Of a stretch of 64,000 nt of DNA, positions 22,771-34,659 are shown one piece after another. A program made the translations under genes and the position numbers. Source of the DNA: Choristoneura fumiferana (Eukaryota > Arthropoda > Insecta > Lepidoptera > Tortricidae); contig NC_133485.1 of assembly GCF_025370935.1 (NCBI RefSeq), forward strand, positions 8,954,113-9,018,112, given 5' to 3'. The notes beneath the pieces were generated by a model. It made no database searches. It had not been told where the DNA came from and saw only the letters and a program-made list of their open reading frames with translations. The first letter of the stretch is position 1, and each line of letters opens with the position of its first letter.

Positions 22771-23033
22771 TTTTAGGATTCCGTAGTCAACTATCATGTC
22801 TGTTCGTTTGTCTGTCTGTCTGTCCGCGGCTAAGCTCAGAGACCGTTAGTGGTAGAGTCACGCCGACAAAGTGGTAAAGTAAAAAAAAACTACAATTTTT
22901 TTTTGGGGCACCTCCCATGGACCTAAAGTGGGGGTGATTTTTTTTCTCGAATAACCTACAGTGTGAGGTACCGTTGGATAGGTCTTTTAAACCCTATCTT
23001 GGGCGTGTCCGACACGCTCTTGGCCTGTTTTTG
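22771..23033 (-). repeat. GGTTCCGTAG repeat, copy 2 (shortened)
   Basis: Reads on the minus strand from CAGGCCAAGAGCGTGTCGG through AAGTGGGGGT- and CGCCGACAAAGTGG-like text (inverted) to TAGTTGACTACGGAATCC. It keeps both ends of the family but lacks most of the middle seen at 34194 and 63106. The GTCTGTCTGTCTGTCC run at 22813-22828 belongs to it. Confidence 0.75.
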
Positions 23034-23186
23034 AAATTTAATTGATAAGTAAATGTTTTGAATTTCGAACAATACAATAGGTATTATTCAATGTATGAAA
23101 ATAGCAAACATAAAAACAGTCCTAATGGACTCTCCATCAAACGAGCAGTTTGGCGGGAATACGAGTATTACATATCCTATGTGTAG

Positions 23187-23320
23187 TACAGTCACCAGCA
23201 TCAATATCTGACACAGCAAAGCGTGCATAAATATCCGACATGATTCTATTTCTAAGACCGGTAGGACGTGTCAGATATTTTTGCACGCTCTGCTATGGCA
23301 GTTCTTAATGCAGGTGATTA
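23187..23320. mobile_element. Palindromic MITE (ACAGTCACCAGCA)
   Basis: The left part ACAGTCACCAGCATCAATAT and CAGCAAAGCGTGCA is matched inverted by TGCACGCTCTGCTATGGCAG and TTAATGCAGGTGATTA. In the middle, TATCCGACATG is answered by CGTGTCAGATATTT. The whole unit folds on itself with moderate divergence. Confidence 0.7.
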
Positions 23321-23740
23321 ATCGTACCTAAGTTGTAATTTTAATATAAAAAAAATACTAGAAATAAAAACCGTAGGAAGCCTCGCGTCAAAATTTACGG
23401 ATTATTGCGTAACTTAAGTAACAATCACAATTTCTTAGGTCAGGTCGGTAGTACTATTTACTTATTCTGTGGTCAGGTTATATCATGTTAGATTTTGTTT
23501 TGTTGCAAAGGCAGAGACGCCGTCCGTAGCTGGTTATAGAACACTTAACCTCCGCAAAGCTCTCGATGAGAAGTGGTTAGAGGAGCGCTCTAGAGACGAC
23601 AATATTTTTTTTAAACCCGGCTGAATGTCAAATCGAGGAAGATTTAACTTTATAAGTACCTAAAGTTTTCAATTAACCCCTCGAAAAGAGATAAGTATTT
23701 AGTGTCAGCTGTGTTATTGGATCCAAATGACACGTGTCGT
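23321..23740. other. No recognised feature
   Basis: Unique AT-rich sequence. Nothing was recognised. Confidence 0.4.
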
Positions 23741-23811
23741 TAGGTACCATCAGCCAAAGATAGGAACTTGTTTAAAAATTGATAGACCACTTATTTGGCT
23801 GATGGTACCTA
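23741..23811. mobile_element. Short hairpin element (GGTACCATCAGCC)
   Basis: Perfect 18-base inverted arms, TAGGTACCATCAGCCAAA (23741-23758) and its reverse complement (23794-23811), surround 35 bases. A similar single arm (ATTTGGTTGATGGTACATAC) occurs near 45341. The form is a minimal foldback MITE. Confidence 0.75.
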
Positions 23812-24470
23812 GATACATGTTATTGTAGACAGTCTTATGCAATTTTGCAAGTTTTAATATGAAAAAAAGAATACTATTATAATTATCTTGCATTGATAGT
23901 TTTTTTTTTATAATATCAAGCCAAACTCAAAACCAAAAAAGAAAAAAAAACGTCATTTTAGTAACACGAAAGTTCGAAACAAACAAGTCCAAAATGGTGC
24001 CACAACAGCATACCAACTGATATCCGACTAAAATACTCAACAAGAAATCAAATGTACAGGGACATAGACGTCCAAGTCCTTCAAGACTCCGTTTGGCTTG
24101 TCGACGGAATAGAGTAAACAATTTCTAACAATGCGGACTTGGCAGTTTGGCAGGAAGTGGATGCCCGTATCATAGAGGTTTACCGGTAGGTATCACGCCG
24201 ACAACAGTAGAGACGATAATATAAACTAAGTTAAATGAAATAAAAGAATATTATACGTTTTCTCTGGAAAGGAGTATGAATTTTGCCAAGGATTCTTCCC
24301 CTGAATCGTATTAAATGTCTATTTTCCGTAAGTTTCAATTTAGAAAATCGATTCGCTGTTTCCTCGGCCAACTAGTCAACAACAAAAAGTTTATAAAATT
24401 GTGAACCTCGTAGGAACCATAAATTGCCCGCAAACAATTGTAGATGGAGCACATTGTCCTCAAACAATAG
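23812..24470. other. No recognised feature
   Basis: AT-rich sequence with poly-A and poly-T runs near 23897-23952. No gene was recognised. Confidence 0.4.
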
Positions 24471-24474
24471 GTAA

Positions 24475-25120
24475 ACAGGAGTCCCAACCCAACCGGCGAC
24501 CGCCGGCGACACGGGATGACACTCCTTTGTGTCTAAACAACACAATTACTAACAGCAACATATTGTATAAATAATGGGAGAGATAGCATATGGCAAAACT
24601 TCAATATCCGTCGATATTGTCGCAATCCACCCAGAATACCGATAAAAGGTTCGTTTTACTTTCAAAGATGACTGCGGGATTTAATAATCATTAACAAAGC
24701 GGAATTCGTCAGAGGCTGATTTGTATCTGTAGAAAGCGCTGATGCATCTCTTAGAGATGTAGATAGCAACAGGTCAACGTCTTTAGCCCGAAATAGAGCG
24801 CATCGGCCAAGCAGACGGTGGCCCGTGTTTTTCGTCGCCTGCGCTTAGCGATTCGTTCCGACATCTCATTAATATGTCAACGAGGTTATCTATATGCTGC
24901 ATCTACGGTCTTCAATATTCAATGTTTACGTTGGAAATTTGTCGGGGAGCATAAAAGTAATCATGGCACTTGTGGCCGCTTTATAATAAATGTAAAGCGT
25001 AGGTCAATGAACGCGACCTATTTTTTCACGAGTGGGTGGCCATTAGGTTCTCAACCGATTCATTTCAACAATGTGATCGTGTCGGTTACGATCTGCGAAT
25101 GATGCGCTATTCGCTTCATT
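24475..25120. promoter_or_regulatory. Unique, more GC-balanced island
   Basis: No repeat relatives. A GC patch, GGCGACCGCCGGCGACACGG, lies at 24498-24517, followed by CCTTTGTGTCTAAACAACAC, where Sox-like CTTTGTG and forkhead-like AAACAA sites sit close together. A 94-codon plus-strand frame (24818-25102) crosses the right half without any recognised domain. It could be a conserved regulatory block; this is inference from composition and motifs. Confidence 0.25.
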
Positions 25121-25888
25121 TGGTTAGTTTAGCGTTCGAGTTTTATTGTTAAGATTACAAGGGTGTCAATTGCTTTGTAGGGTTGTCAAATTTATTTTGC
25201 CGTGAAATTAAAACCCTGAATTTTAGTTTAGCCTTAATTCGTTTTAGTTAAATGTTTTCTTCGCTTATTCTATCTAGCTGGAGCTTTCATTTGCAGCGAG
25301 ACATACTTCAAATAAATTATTATCATGTTAATACACGCTATATCCATGATTAATACTAATATTGTCCACCATAGGTAGGTACTGTTGTTAATATAGGCCG
25401 TAGGTACGTCCAGTAAAGCTTGACACAATTCTTTGCACAATTTCTACCTAAGCCGAGTTTATCGCGGTCTCGTCCTTCAAGCTGTGAGATAATCAAGCGC
25501 CATCTCATTTCTGCGGTGCAATGTACACAGGGGCTATAAATTAGCCTTATCTTGACGTTTTGTGTCTCTGACTGCGATCCATCAATGTCGCCTGGGAGCG
25601 TTTCATGCATTAGCGAAAGTAAATTGATTTTAAGCGAAACAATTTCATCTATTAGGCTTATGCCACTGGCCTTCGTCGCAACATGTATCGATATAATGTG
25701 ATGTGATGTGTTGTCGGTAATGGGGTAGCGTGAGTCATTTTGTGGGTTAAGAATACGCGTATAACGAGTTGGCCTGCTTTAGCAACAGTTCTTGGCGAAA
25801 ATTTGTAAGTGAACTTTTCATTCAACTAAGTACATATTATAATTACAATTCCAGGCTAAGTTTAAAAATGCGTCGTGTGCGTAGTAAA
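25121..25888. other. No recognised feature
   Basis: Unique sequence. An 84-codon minus-strand frame (25356-25610) has no recognised features. Confidence 0.35.
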
Positions 25889-26083
25889 CACCAGGGGTAT
25901 TGCAGATGCGTTGTCAACCTAGAGGCCTAAGATGGGATACCTCAAGTGCCGGTAATTTCACCGGCTGTCTTACTCTCCACGCCGAAACACAACAGTGCAA
26001 GCACTGCTACTTCACGGCAGGATTAGCGAGCAAGATGGTGGTAGCAATCCGGGCGGACCTTCCACAAGGTCCTACCACCTGCA
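25889..26083. repeat. TTGCAGATGCG repeat, copy 1
   Basis: From GGGGTATTGCAGATGCGTTG to the AAGGTCCTACCACC region. It is highly similar to 57262-57430 and, inverted, to 58343-58545. The 73-codon frame through it recurs in the copy at 57251 only because the DNA is the same; it is not a host gene. The A-tailed copy at 58343 suggests that the true orientation of this one is minus. Confidence 0.85.
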
Positions 26084-26142
26084 AAGCTTCTTTATTTTTA
26101 TACAATAAGGAGTGTACATAACATTACTATTTCCACACCACA

Positions 26143-26345
26143 TCCATACTAATATTGTAAATGCGAAAATGTGTGTTTGTATGTTTGTCCGTCTTTCCGG
26201 CCCGTCGAAACGGAGCGACGGATCGACGTGATTTTTAGCATAGAGATAGGTTATGGGCCAGGTCGGTTTAGTGTTTTAAGCGTGAAGAGGTAACAGACGG
26301 ACAAACAAACATGAGTTACATTCGCATTTATAATAATAGTAGGGA
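26143..26345. mobile_element. Palindromic Helitron-related element
   Basis: The left end TCCATACTAATATTGTAAAT and the right end (inverted) TCCCTACTATTATTATAAAT match, as do GTTTGTCCGTC and GACGGACAAAC further in. Its left end is the usual Helitron 5' sequence of this family, but instead of a CTAG end it has an inverted 5' end. This kind of head-to-head form is a hairpin derivative. 'GTGAAGAGGTAACAGACGGA' at the right is shared with 60168-60376. Confidence 0.65.
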
Positions 26346-26712
26346 GTAAAGATTAATCTCGTAGTACTTAGCCTAAGTTATATTATATAAAACTACAGCA
26401 AATCTCAAATATCATAACAGAAATTCTTACTCAAAGCGGATAAGGATGGCGAAAGTTTGCAACTTACTTTACACAGATCGGAATCTATTGAATGTAAGAG
26501 CTTTACGCTGTTCACGGTTCCTTAGTCGGGCTGTAGTCATATCAGATTTAGCCGGGTAAGTTAACCGATATCATCAAAGCCTGAATTTAAAAGGTTTCGT
26601 CGGGCAGGGAGCTGAAATAAAAGCCTAAACTTGGCGTGACTTTACAAACCCTTTACCCTTCCACAAATTGTACACGTTAAGGAAATGTAGATATTTTTTG
26701 TTTGCAATTTCA
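26346..26712. other. No recognised feature
   Basis: Unique AT-rich sequence. Confidence 0.4.
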
Positions 26713-26857
26713 GAATATTAACACCTTTAAAATTAAACTGAAACAATTAGAAATATTCACATTTCCAAAATAATCTTTAAATATAACACAATCTGGTTGA
26801 ATTTTAAAATGAGGAAATTTCGAATTTTTTCAGTTTAATTTTAAAGGGGCGAATATT
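26713..26857. mobile_element. MITE with TTTAAAATTAAACTGAAA arms
   Basis: The left arm (AATATTAACACC then TTTAAAATTAAACTGAAA) is answered by the right arm TTTCAGTTTAATTTTAAAGG and CGAATATT. The arms are about 40 bases with a few mismatches and the core is about 60 bases. Confidence 0.7.
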
Positions 26858-28339
26858 TGTGCGCGTAGGTAACTTTCGCACTGCTTTATTGCGTCAGTGC
26901 GGTCTGTATGGAAACATGAGACATTTCCATTTGTTTGTGTCGTGCTAAGTGCCAGCAGTGTTGTTTCTAATGTTGAATAACTGACGGCGATACGTATTTT
27001 TGTTGAATAACGAAAACCTTAGTTCGAATTTCAAATTAAAGCCAAACGACCCTAGAACGCTGTGAAAACAATGCCATTATTTCAAATTCAAGTTGTTCAA
27101 GCAGCAGCAATAAAAATTATTCTAATTGTAATGTCTAACAATGAGCTCAAATTCGCTTCTCCGCCTTTCATAAATGACAATGCTCGTGCCTAAAACGAAC
27201 AAAGGAAGAGTTGCCGTGTAAAAAATGTTCATTTCCTTCAGTTCGCATCAGACAAACAAATTAAATTCCTTCCTTCCGTAATCACGACGAGTTCGCGTTC
27301 GGGGCGCGGTGTGTGCATGGGAAATTGTCACGTGACTTTAAAGTAAAATGTGCAATTCCGGACGAGAAACGCCAGGAGCACGGCACGTCCCGCCCAGTGC
27401 CATTCACAACCGGTTATTGTATGCAAATGATGGCAGGACATTTTTCATGCCAACAGGATTAGTATTCCCGTACGCCAATCGTTTGCGACTTCTATTTGGC
27501 TTAGCTTGTAATTATTACGAGGCACGTAACGCTGTCACGCTAACGACTACCCGTTTTATCTCTCAGGTTGAAACCCTCACCATTTATTTACTTAAGAGGG
27601 AATGACATCACGATAAACGATCCAGAGAAACAGTATATATAACTTTCAAAACGGCGTTATGAGTCTCGAAGTTCGCAGCTTTTCAGGAAATAGTTTGAGG
27701 CTTTACATGGTTGCGTTACTTTATACAAGTATATTCTAGATCGTTAGAGACGCCAAGCGGGACAAAAACGTAATTAATTAAAAAGCTAAAGCTGGGATAT
27801 TAACGTTAAATTCAGTCTTTAGTGAACCAGTTGGGAATATTAATATTAAACGTGGCTTCGTACAATTAAACTGCGAATACAATGCACAGAATGCACTAAA
27901 ATATTCCTTAAAAACTGTGTTAAGCTCAAATATGTTGCGTCATTGCAAGCTGGTAAAAAGGGGATTGGTTCGTGTGGGTAAGACAAAGAGCTACTGATGA
28001 GTGGGCCCAGGCATTATAGTCGTTGGGAATCCGGGCGCACCAATCACAGTGCCCCAAATACCAGACCAGCGGAACATTGTCAATGTACATTGTAATTAGA
28101 CGGGTGGGGACAATACACTCAATCGAATATTGGATCACAATTCACAAATGAATAATTGACAAGTTATAACAAAAGATCGAAAAAATCCACAGGAAGATGT
28201 AAAATGGACATAACGATGTTATAGGTAACCACAACTATTGACTAAAGTGCTACATTGTTCTGTTGTGCTGTAATAATCGATAAGAAATAACACATTTTAC
28301 AAGTCTGCATTACTTATGTTTTAATGGACACTCATAAAT
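26858..28339. promoter_or_regulatory. Unique stretch with an enhancer-like block
   Basis: No repeats were recognised. The part at about 27220-27660 is GC-balanced and contains TTGTCACGTGACTTT (an E-box palindrome), AATTAAATTCC and TATGCAAATGATGG (octamer-like). An 85-codon plus-strand frame (27348-27605) has no recognised domain. Regulatory DNA is a plausible reading; coding is possible but unsupported. The remaining part is AT-rich with nothing recognised. Confidence 0.25.
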
Positions 28340-28582
28340 CCTGACTAGTATAATACCTAATATAGAGGTACATATATGCGAAAATAACTGTGTATGTCTG
28401 TTACTTCTTCCTTCACTGTTTCATGTTACAAACCGTGGGACTAAATTTAGATGAAAACTGGCATGGCGATAGTTTGAGACCCTAGGAAGGACGAAGGACA
28501 AAGGATAATTTTTAGCCCGAAATATTTTATGCCAAGGAATGACACTGGCTGGTGTTTAATCATGATAAGATTAAAAAAACTG
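28340..28582 (+). repeat. Degraded Helitron-like copy plus short shared tail
   Basis: TATATGCGAAAATAACTGTG and GATAGTTTGAGACCCTAGGA mark an old copy of the Helitron family at 192. Its 3' part differs: CCAAGGAATGACACTGGCTG followed by TTTAATCATGATAAGATT. The last 50 bases recur inverted at 45541-45584. The CTAG end is not preserved. Confidence 0.55.
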
Positions 28583-30309
28583 TTCGTAGCTTTAAATTGT
28601 ATATGTTAATAGGGCCAATCAACTATTTTCCGACACTTTGGGCGTCTCCTGCGTTACCAAAAAACCGTACTTACAACAAGATATTTCACGGTTTAATAGG
28701 TTGAACTTAGTAGGATGGCATGTATTCATGTACACCATCTATTAAATTACAGAAATAACATGTTTACTTACAAAAATCTGCAATTGTTTGAAAAATGTCG
28801 CGAACAGATTAGTGTCGGTAAAAAAGTTGATTGGCCCTTTATTAGCAGACCGTGCCGCTGGCTTTTGCTCTTCTGTTATTAAAACATAAAAACATATGTA
28901 AGTTTTAATCAAATCCATAATATCTTATAAAGTTCTTCGACCGTGTCGTTAGCTTGTAGTGATTATGTACGTTGGAACATAGCACGCATCAGCAAAACAT
29001 AGTAGAAACATAGTAACAAGAAACACCACAATGTTAACGACCTCAGGCCAGTTACACATGATCAAATTGATTAAGTGATATGTATTATGATGCGAGTTCT
29101 CGGGTGCGTTGGTTCTGTCGATACCCTTTAATTGGCTTAATTGTTGACCAGCTCGAGCTAAACGTTTCTGTGTGAGCATGCTGCGACAAATTGTCGGAAT
29201 AACACATAAATTAATAAATTGAACTGTTTCAGCGTGTCTGCTGATCATTTTGAGCAACAGTTGCAGTTATTTGCTGTTAATTATGATAATTATAACGGTT
29301 GTAAAGTAAAAGTTGTTTAATAAAACGTGAAAAAAATTTAATTTAAGAGCTTATTGTGTTGTGTAGTGTAATAAACATTGCAGCTTTTGCCATAGATTTT
29401 GAGTTGTACTTGACAATTTGTGACCAGCCTTTTCCAAAGCTCAATAATCTCGTTTTACAGCTGCGTACAATTATTCAAGTGGTACGCCTACGCAATGCAA
29501 TAGAATCTTAACAAATATTTTATTGTATAAGAACGTTAGTTGCCTAGATTTGGATCTAAGTTTGCATTTGTTGTTAACAATTTCAAGCAGCAAATAACAC
29601 GTGCCTAAACATTAATAAGTTGAGTTTCTTGCCGGATTCTTCTCAAATGAAATGAAGAATGTGAACTTAAAAGCGTGAGCTGGTTGCTAAAGAATATGTG
29701 TAAAAATAACTCAGACAATTAAATATGGCTTACGGAAATTACTGTCATCCGGAACCTGTTTTTATCGAGCCTATTCGCAACCTCATACAGCACACAAAAT
29801 AAATCCATTGTTGACATGGAAAGTGGTTTGTGCGTACGAGCCAGCCACTGGCGCAAGAGCATCATATGGCTTAAAATAGCGGCCTGACTCATACTCCGAA
29901 TAAGAGCAGTTGTTTACGGGCTCTATTTGCTCTGCTTCATTGTAACTTTCTTGCACTGTAAGCTTTACTAACGATATCCCCTTAGTATATATAATTTACG
30001 TCACGGTAATTAGTCATGAACTAAATCGAGAATGTGAAACGAGAAAAAAAGAGCTCATTTAGTCAACTCGCTTGAAAAACTAAATGTTCGATAAACGTAG
30101 TCATGTTTTATTAATTTTTAAAATGGCAGAACTAGCAAAGAGTTCTGTTCTTGTTAAAATAACAAGAGGAAGAAGATTATGAAAACGTAGAATTTTACGA
30201 GTAGAGTCGACGCACAGGTATTTTCTAGCACTTTGAACTTTTCCTAGACTAGCGTGTGGCGATTCCTGGAAACAAATGTACACTAATATGATATTTTGAT
30301 GAATTTATG
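28583..30309. other. Unique AT-rich stretch
   Basis: No repeat was recognised. A 102-codon minus-strand frame (29257-28949) includes a hydrophobic run (VVNIVVFLVTMFLLCF) that could span a membrane, but there are no splice signals, no family match and no further exons. It is left uncalled. Confidence 0.3.
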
Positions 30310-30478
30310 GGTGAATACCAAAAAGTTGCACAGCGCTAAAGCTGCGTTAGCACGTAGTTTTAATTTCCACTAACTTTTTCCATTGTGACACGAAAATTTG
30401 TATGGATAATTTTCGTGTCACAATGGAAAAAGTTAATGGAAATTATAACTACCGGTGTGCAACTTTTTGGTCTTCACC
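30310..30478. mobile_element. Nested-palindrome MITE
   Basis: Inner arms 30371-30398 and 30408-30435 are perfect 28-base inverted copies with a 9-base loop. Outer arms (GTGAATACCAAAAAGTTGCA at the left and TGCAACTTTTTGGTCTTCAC at the right) match with one difference. The left half carries an extra GCGCTAAAGCTGCGTTAGCA that the right half lacks, so one arm has gained or lost sequence. Confidence 0.8.
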
Positions 30479-31190
30479 TTTATTCTAACACAATATTAAA
30501 ACACACATTCAAACATAAAAGAAAAAATGCGCGAAGTTCTTTTGTAACACTAGTAGTGATATCTGATGCCATATTACTGATTACCATCGACTGATAGCAG
30601 TTAGACCATTTTTTTTCAAATTCAATTTTTGGTGAAATATTAGTACCTACTCCTTCGTGCGGGTCTGTGCGTAAACCTAAATAATGACTACAAAAAAACT
30701 TTTGGCTGTAGTGAAAAAAAACTAGGGGTGGAAAAATGCACTCGAAACAATCGGGCAAATATAACCACTGCAGTGTCGCTTCGCTTTTATACCGAACTTT
30801 AGGCAGACACACTGCCATGTCTTGATACCACCAGTACTTAGACATACCTGTAAATAACCTTGAATCCGTATAAGGTACAGGAGTGACCGCCAGAGACGCC
30901 GCTACACCATAAATGGAAGCCAGACCTCTTAACGAGCAACCGGCGAGCTAAGGACTTAGCCCATCTAATAAAAAGCGAGTTAGTGCGAAACTGACAAGAG
31001 TTCCGTGGGTGTTTTATCTGGACTGCAGGATTTATTGGTTTACAGGCTGCTCATGATCAGAGTTACCAGAACAGACTTGAACTAAAACATATGATCATGC
31101 TTGAACGATTTTTACAGTATAATCGTGTTCGAAATCCACATAGTAAGTATGATTGTATAGTAGACCAAAAAATTGGTTTACCACCCTAAG
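30479..31190. other. No recognised feature
   Basis: Unique sequence. A 121-codon minus-strand frame (30480-30845) overlaps the palindrome edge and was not accepted as a gene. Confidence 0.35.
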
Positions 31191-31195
31191 AGCGT

Positions 31196-31298
31196 TATTA
31201 GATTATCCGATCCGATATCGGTATCGGACGCCGATACGACATCGGGGCAAGTAAAATGTATGAAGTATGATCCGATATCGGATCGGATAATCTGAAAA
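31196..31298. mobile_element. MITE with AGATTATCCGATCCGATATCGG arms
   Basis: Perfect 22-base arms at 31200-31221 and 31272-31293 (core GATCCGATATCGG), with further CGGTATCGGACGCCGATACG text inside. The whole unit folds into a stem loop. Confidence 0.8.
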
Positions 31299-33392
31299 CG
31301 GAGTAAGCAGGTTTAATGTCATTTGTAGTGCTTAAAACGTCAAAGCCTATTTTCACTCACAAGTCAATAATATACAATCAGCATTATTGTTTTATGTCTG
31401 AAGTAGGAACTACTAGGAACTGTGATTAAAATTCGTGAAAGCTATAAAGAAAAAGAAATTGAGAATCATTGTTCTGTGGATGCACATAGTATTTATAGAC
31501 ATTACGGCATATATCGGTCTATCACATTACAACATCATCAATGCGCATCGAGCATGTATTGAAAGTGACAAAATTAACGAGCGTTACTAATTTAACGAAG
31601 AAATATTGATATTTATTTTTATTTATAATAAAAGTGTAATCGCTCGTTTCTGTACCAGTCTAAGCTTATGCCATCGGCTTTTGTATTAATACCCCGTAGG
31701 TACTAATACTGATTTGAATATTAAAGTAACTTGTTTTGTTACTTGACAGCGTGGAGTAACAATTCTGTTCTCATTTACTAAATAAATATGTTAAAATTTA
31801 TGACGTCCGGCCTAAGTCATTAAACTAAAGCATTGCGACGAGTATATTTTTGTTTTAACTTAAGTCTACGGGTTTCGTAAGACTCAGTAACTTGAGAAGA
31901 AGCACCGTGCAAATTGTCCTGGTAGTCGGAAACTTCACATCGAATTGAATTGTAATTACGAAACGACTTACTCGAGAATAATGTTATAGAACCCAACATA
32001 CAAAACCTACAAGCATACCGAGACAAAAGTTTTAATTGCTTGAGTGTCTAATGTGCTGCGTTATTCCCTAGGGGCAAAAGTATCTAGTTTGTTTCAAATG
32101 GGTTCCTGCTTCAAACACATAATCTATATACAAGATATACGTTGTTAGTTCATAAATAACGTATAACTTATTCGTATTATTGAGTAGGCAATAAAGAACT
32201 GTTTTTATTACAATCGTAACTCGGTATCCAACTAAATGTTGAACGTCATTAAGCATTCAGTTAATATTTTGCTTGCAGCAAATGTTACTTGTTATCGCCT
32301 ACAGCTTATCTGGAAAACGGCAAACGCGCCGCAGTCTTATTTTATGAGAAATAATAAACTTACTGCTGGGTAGCTTCATTTATGGCAAGCAACATCGGAC
32401 GGACGGGAACGACAAAATAACGGCCAATGGAAAAATCGACTTTTCTGCCCTAAGCATGCGTTGTTTTTAGCAGCACTAGCAGTTTTATTATTTTATTATT
32501 GTTACGCTATCTACGACGCACTATACTCGTACTAAATCTATACTCCTATAAAAAGGTATAGTTTTTGTAGTTTGAGTATTTCTTTGTTTATATGTAGGGG
32601 GCGCCAAAGGTCACATAGGCTTGGACTAAAGGAAAAGTGTTTTTCCCCACATGAAGCCGAAGAATTGGCGAGCAACGGCTAATTGTGTTTTTAACCGATT
32701 TTTTTTAAACTTTATTTTTTAAACTTTATTTTTTAAATTATTTTTTTAATGTTTTTTGTTCATGATATTGATATTAAGGAGATAGAGGGGCATTGTTAGA
32801 TATGGCGGAATACGCGTTTAAGAAAAATGACCGTTAAAGTAAGACTCGAAAGTCAAGAGCAATTACATTTTATTCTCGGAAAATATAACTAAGTACCTAT
32901 TTAATTAGTTAACACGCTGCAGTCATCTGGTCATACATGTTTGGCGTAAACGATGCGATGCGTTCTATTTATTCAGTTCTGTATAAGGTGCTACCTCCTA
33001 TGAGTGTCTAGCTATCTTCATCTGACGCAATTGGGCTTTAGGTAGAGCCTTGTTTAGCTTTATGTGAACGTCTATTGTCTTGACAAAGCCAATATAAAGC
33101 CTTCCGTGATTAAGCGAAAGATGTTTTGTCGACAGATCGTTTGAATGGTAGAGAATCATGCATGATCATGTCATGACGTTCTTTTGGCCTATTATGAAGA
33201 GGTTATCAATTCGCTGCGTACCTTCTTTTTATTTACGTATTATGTTCAGTGATAACTTTTACTACGCCTCCTACTCACATTGGTTACTAGTTACTATGTT
33301 TTTAGAATTCTTACGCATAGGGTTCCAATGAGATTCCGCTACTTGTTCGAGTGTCTGTTAAAGGTTTTTAATGTTAAACCTGTCTGAGTAAA
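31299..33392. other. Long unique AT-rich stretch
   Basis: No gene or repeat was recognised. An acceptor-like GCTTGCAG at 32269-32276 is followed by a short open stretch of 22 codons, too little to call. Simple poly-T/A stretches lie at 32698-32750. Confidence 0.35.
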
Positions 33393-33440
33393 AAAATACA
33401 ACCGAATTGATAACTTCCTCCTTTTTGAAGTCGGTTAAAA
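33393..33440 (+). repeat. GAAGTCGGTT repeat fragment
   Basis: AACCGAATTGATAACTTCCT followed by TTTTTGAAGTCGGTT. AACCGA and TCGGTT form short inverted ends. It is related to the end of the repeat at 13672-14055. Confidence 0.6.
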
Positions 33441-34193
33441 TGATCAAAAATGTGTAGGTTACGTTGTACTGTCTTGGACTTCTATAGTGTCAAACATCCG
33501 GTTTCATCATCAGATGCTCGATGGAACCACACTGTATTGTCATCAGTCAGCAGAGTCACGTGTCAATATCACAATAAAATTATTAAAAAAAAAAATTAGT
33601 CAAGTGCTAAAGAGAGAAGGAAGAGAAGAAGAGAGACCTGCGCCACACGGGCGGATGGAAGGACGGTCAGCGAAGGCACAGCAATAGGGTCCCATTTGTC
33701 CCTTGGTTATCGAATCCTTACTGTGAGCCGGACTCACACTTCGCCGGTTATTTTATTAGCCAAAGTGACTGAGTGGTTAAAAAAATGGATTACGGGTAAA
33801 TGAACTAAGTACGAGTAAAACTGGCGTGCTTGATTTTCAGGGCATGCTTGCGTATGTGTATATTTTTGACTACTCCCGTTACTCACTGAGATTATGTAGC
33901 AATATTCACAGAAACAGGTAAATTCAAGAAGCTATTAGGAATCTGTTGAATCTTGGCCAATGTGCATTTGCAGGTTGTTATAAATATACTTGATATGATA
34001 AGTCCCAAAATATATAATGTTAAGTGAAGGTTCTAAAAAAACAATCAAAATAAACAATAAAAAATACACACACAAACAAGCAAAGAAATGTTCTTTGATA
34101 AAGAGTCATTGAATTTATAGTTGTTGCATTTCATTGTACTGGACCTCACAGCTTTATTGAACTTTTAATGAATTTACACACATCAAATTAAAT
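33441..34193. other. Mostly unique; one repeat scrap
   Basis: GAGCCGGACTCACACTTCGC at 33726-33745 resembles the GAGTCCGACTCGCACTTGG end of the repeat at 37431 and is probably a diverged scrap. Nothing else was recognised. Confidence 0.3.
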
Positions 34194-34610
34194 AAAACCG
34201 GTCAAGAGCGTTTCGTACACGCCCAGGATAGGGTTCCGTAGCCATTAAGAAAAAAACAAATAATATTTTTCTAAAGATTTCGTATTGTGTACTGAATCTT
34301 CCAAGTTTAGGTGTATTTTATACCTTAGGCTGCTATTTACTCCTAAACTACTAATAATTCTCGAGCAATCTTAGCCGCTATAATTTTCCTTGTAAATTTG
34401 ATATATTTACTACCATTCTGTTTTTTTTTTTTAATTTTTCCATCCAACAGTTTAGATTTTAGAGGAGGCGCCCCAATGGTTTTAAAAGACTTCCAACGTT
34501 ATCCCACCATAAATGGTTAGTCGAAAAAAAATTACCCCCACTTTACGTCTATCGGAGGTACTCTAAAAAAAATTTGTAGTTTTTTTTTACTTTACCACTT
34601 TGTCGGCGTG
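34194..34610 (+). repeat. GGTTCCGTAG repeat, copy 3
   Basis: Begins AAAACCGGTCAAGAGCG and AGGGTTCCGTAGCC, passes CTTAGGCTGCTATTTACTCC, and ends CACTTTGTCGGCGTG. It is near full length except for a short gap near 34470. It lies 50 bases upstream of the Helitron at 34660. Confidence 0.8.
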
Positions 34611-34659
34611 TAAAATATAAGTCTAAAAAACGAATAATTATTGGAGTAGACATTGCACA

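Noticed and set aside
24818..25102. 94-codon plus-strand frame
   Set aside because: No recognised domain or splice sites; treated as part of a unique island.
25900..26121. 73-codon frame repeated as 63 codons at 57251
   Set aside because: Both lie in the same interspersed repeat; the peptide match only mirrors DNA identity, and the A-tailed copy shows the opposite orientation is the element's sense.
28949..29257. 102-codon minus-strand frame with a hydrophobic segment
   Set aside because: One possible membrane helix is weak evidence in AT-rich DNA; no exon signals or homologue recognised.
30480..30845. 121-codon minus-strand frame
   Set aside because: Overlaps the edge of a palindromic MITE and has no family features.
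32269..32345. Acceptor-like GCTTGCAG followed by 22 open codons
   Set aside because: Too short and AT-typical; no composition change behind it.
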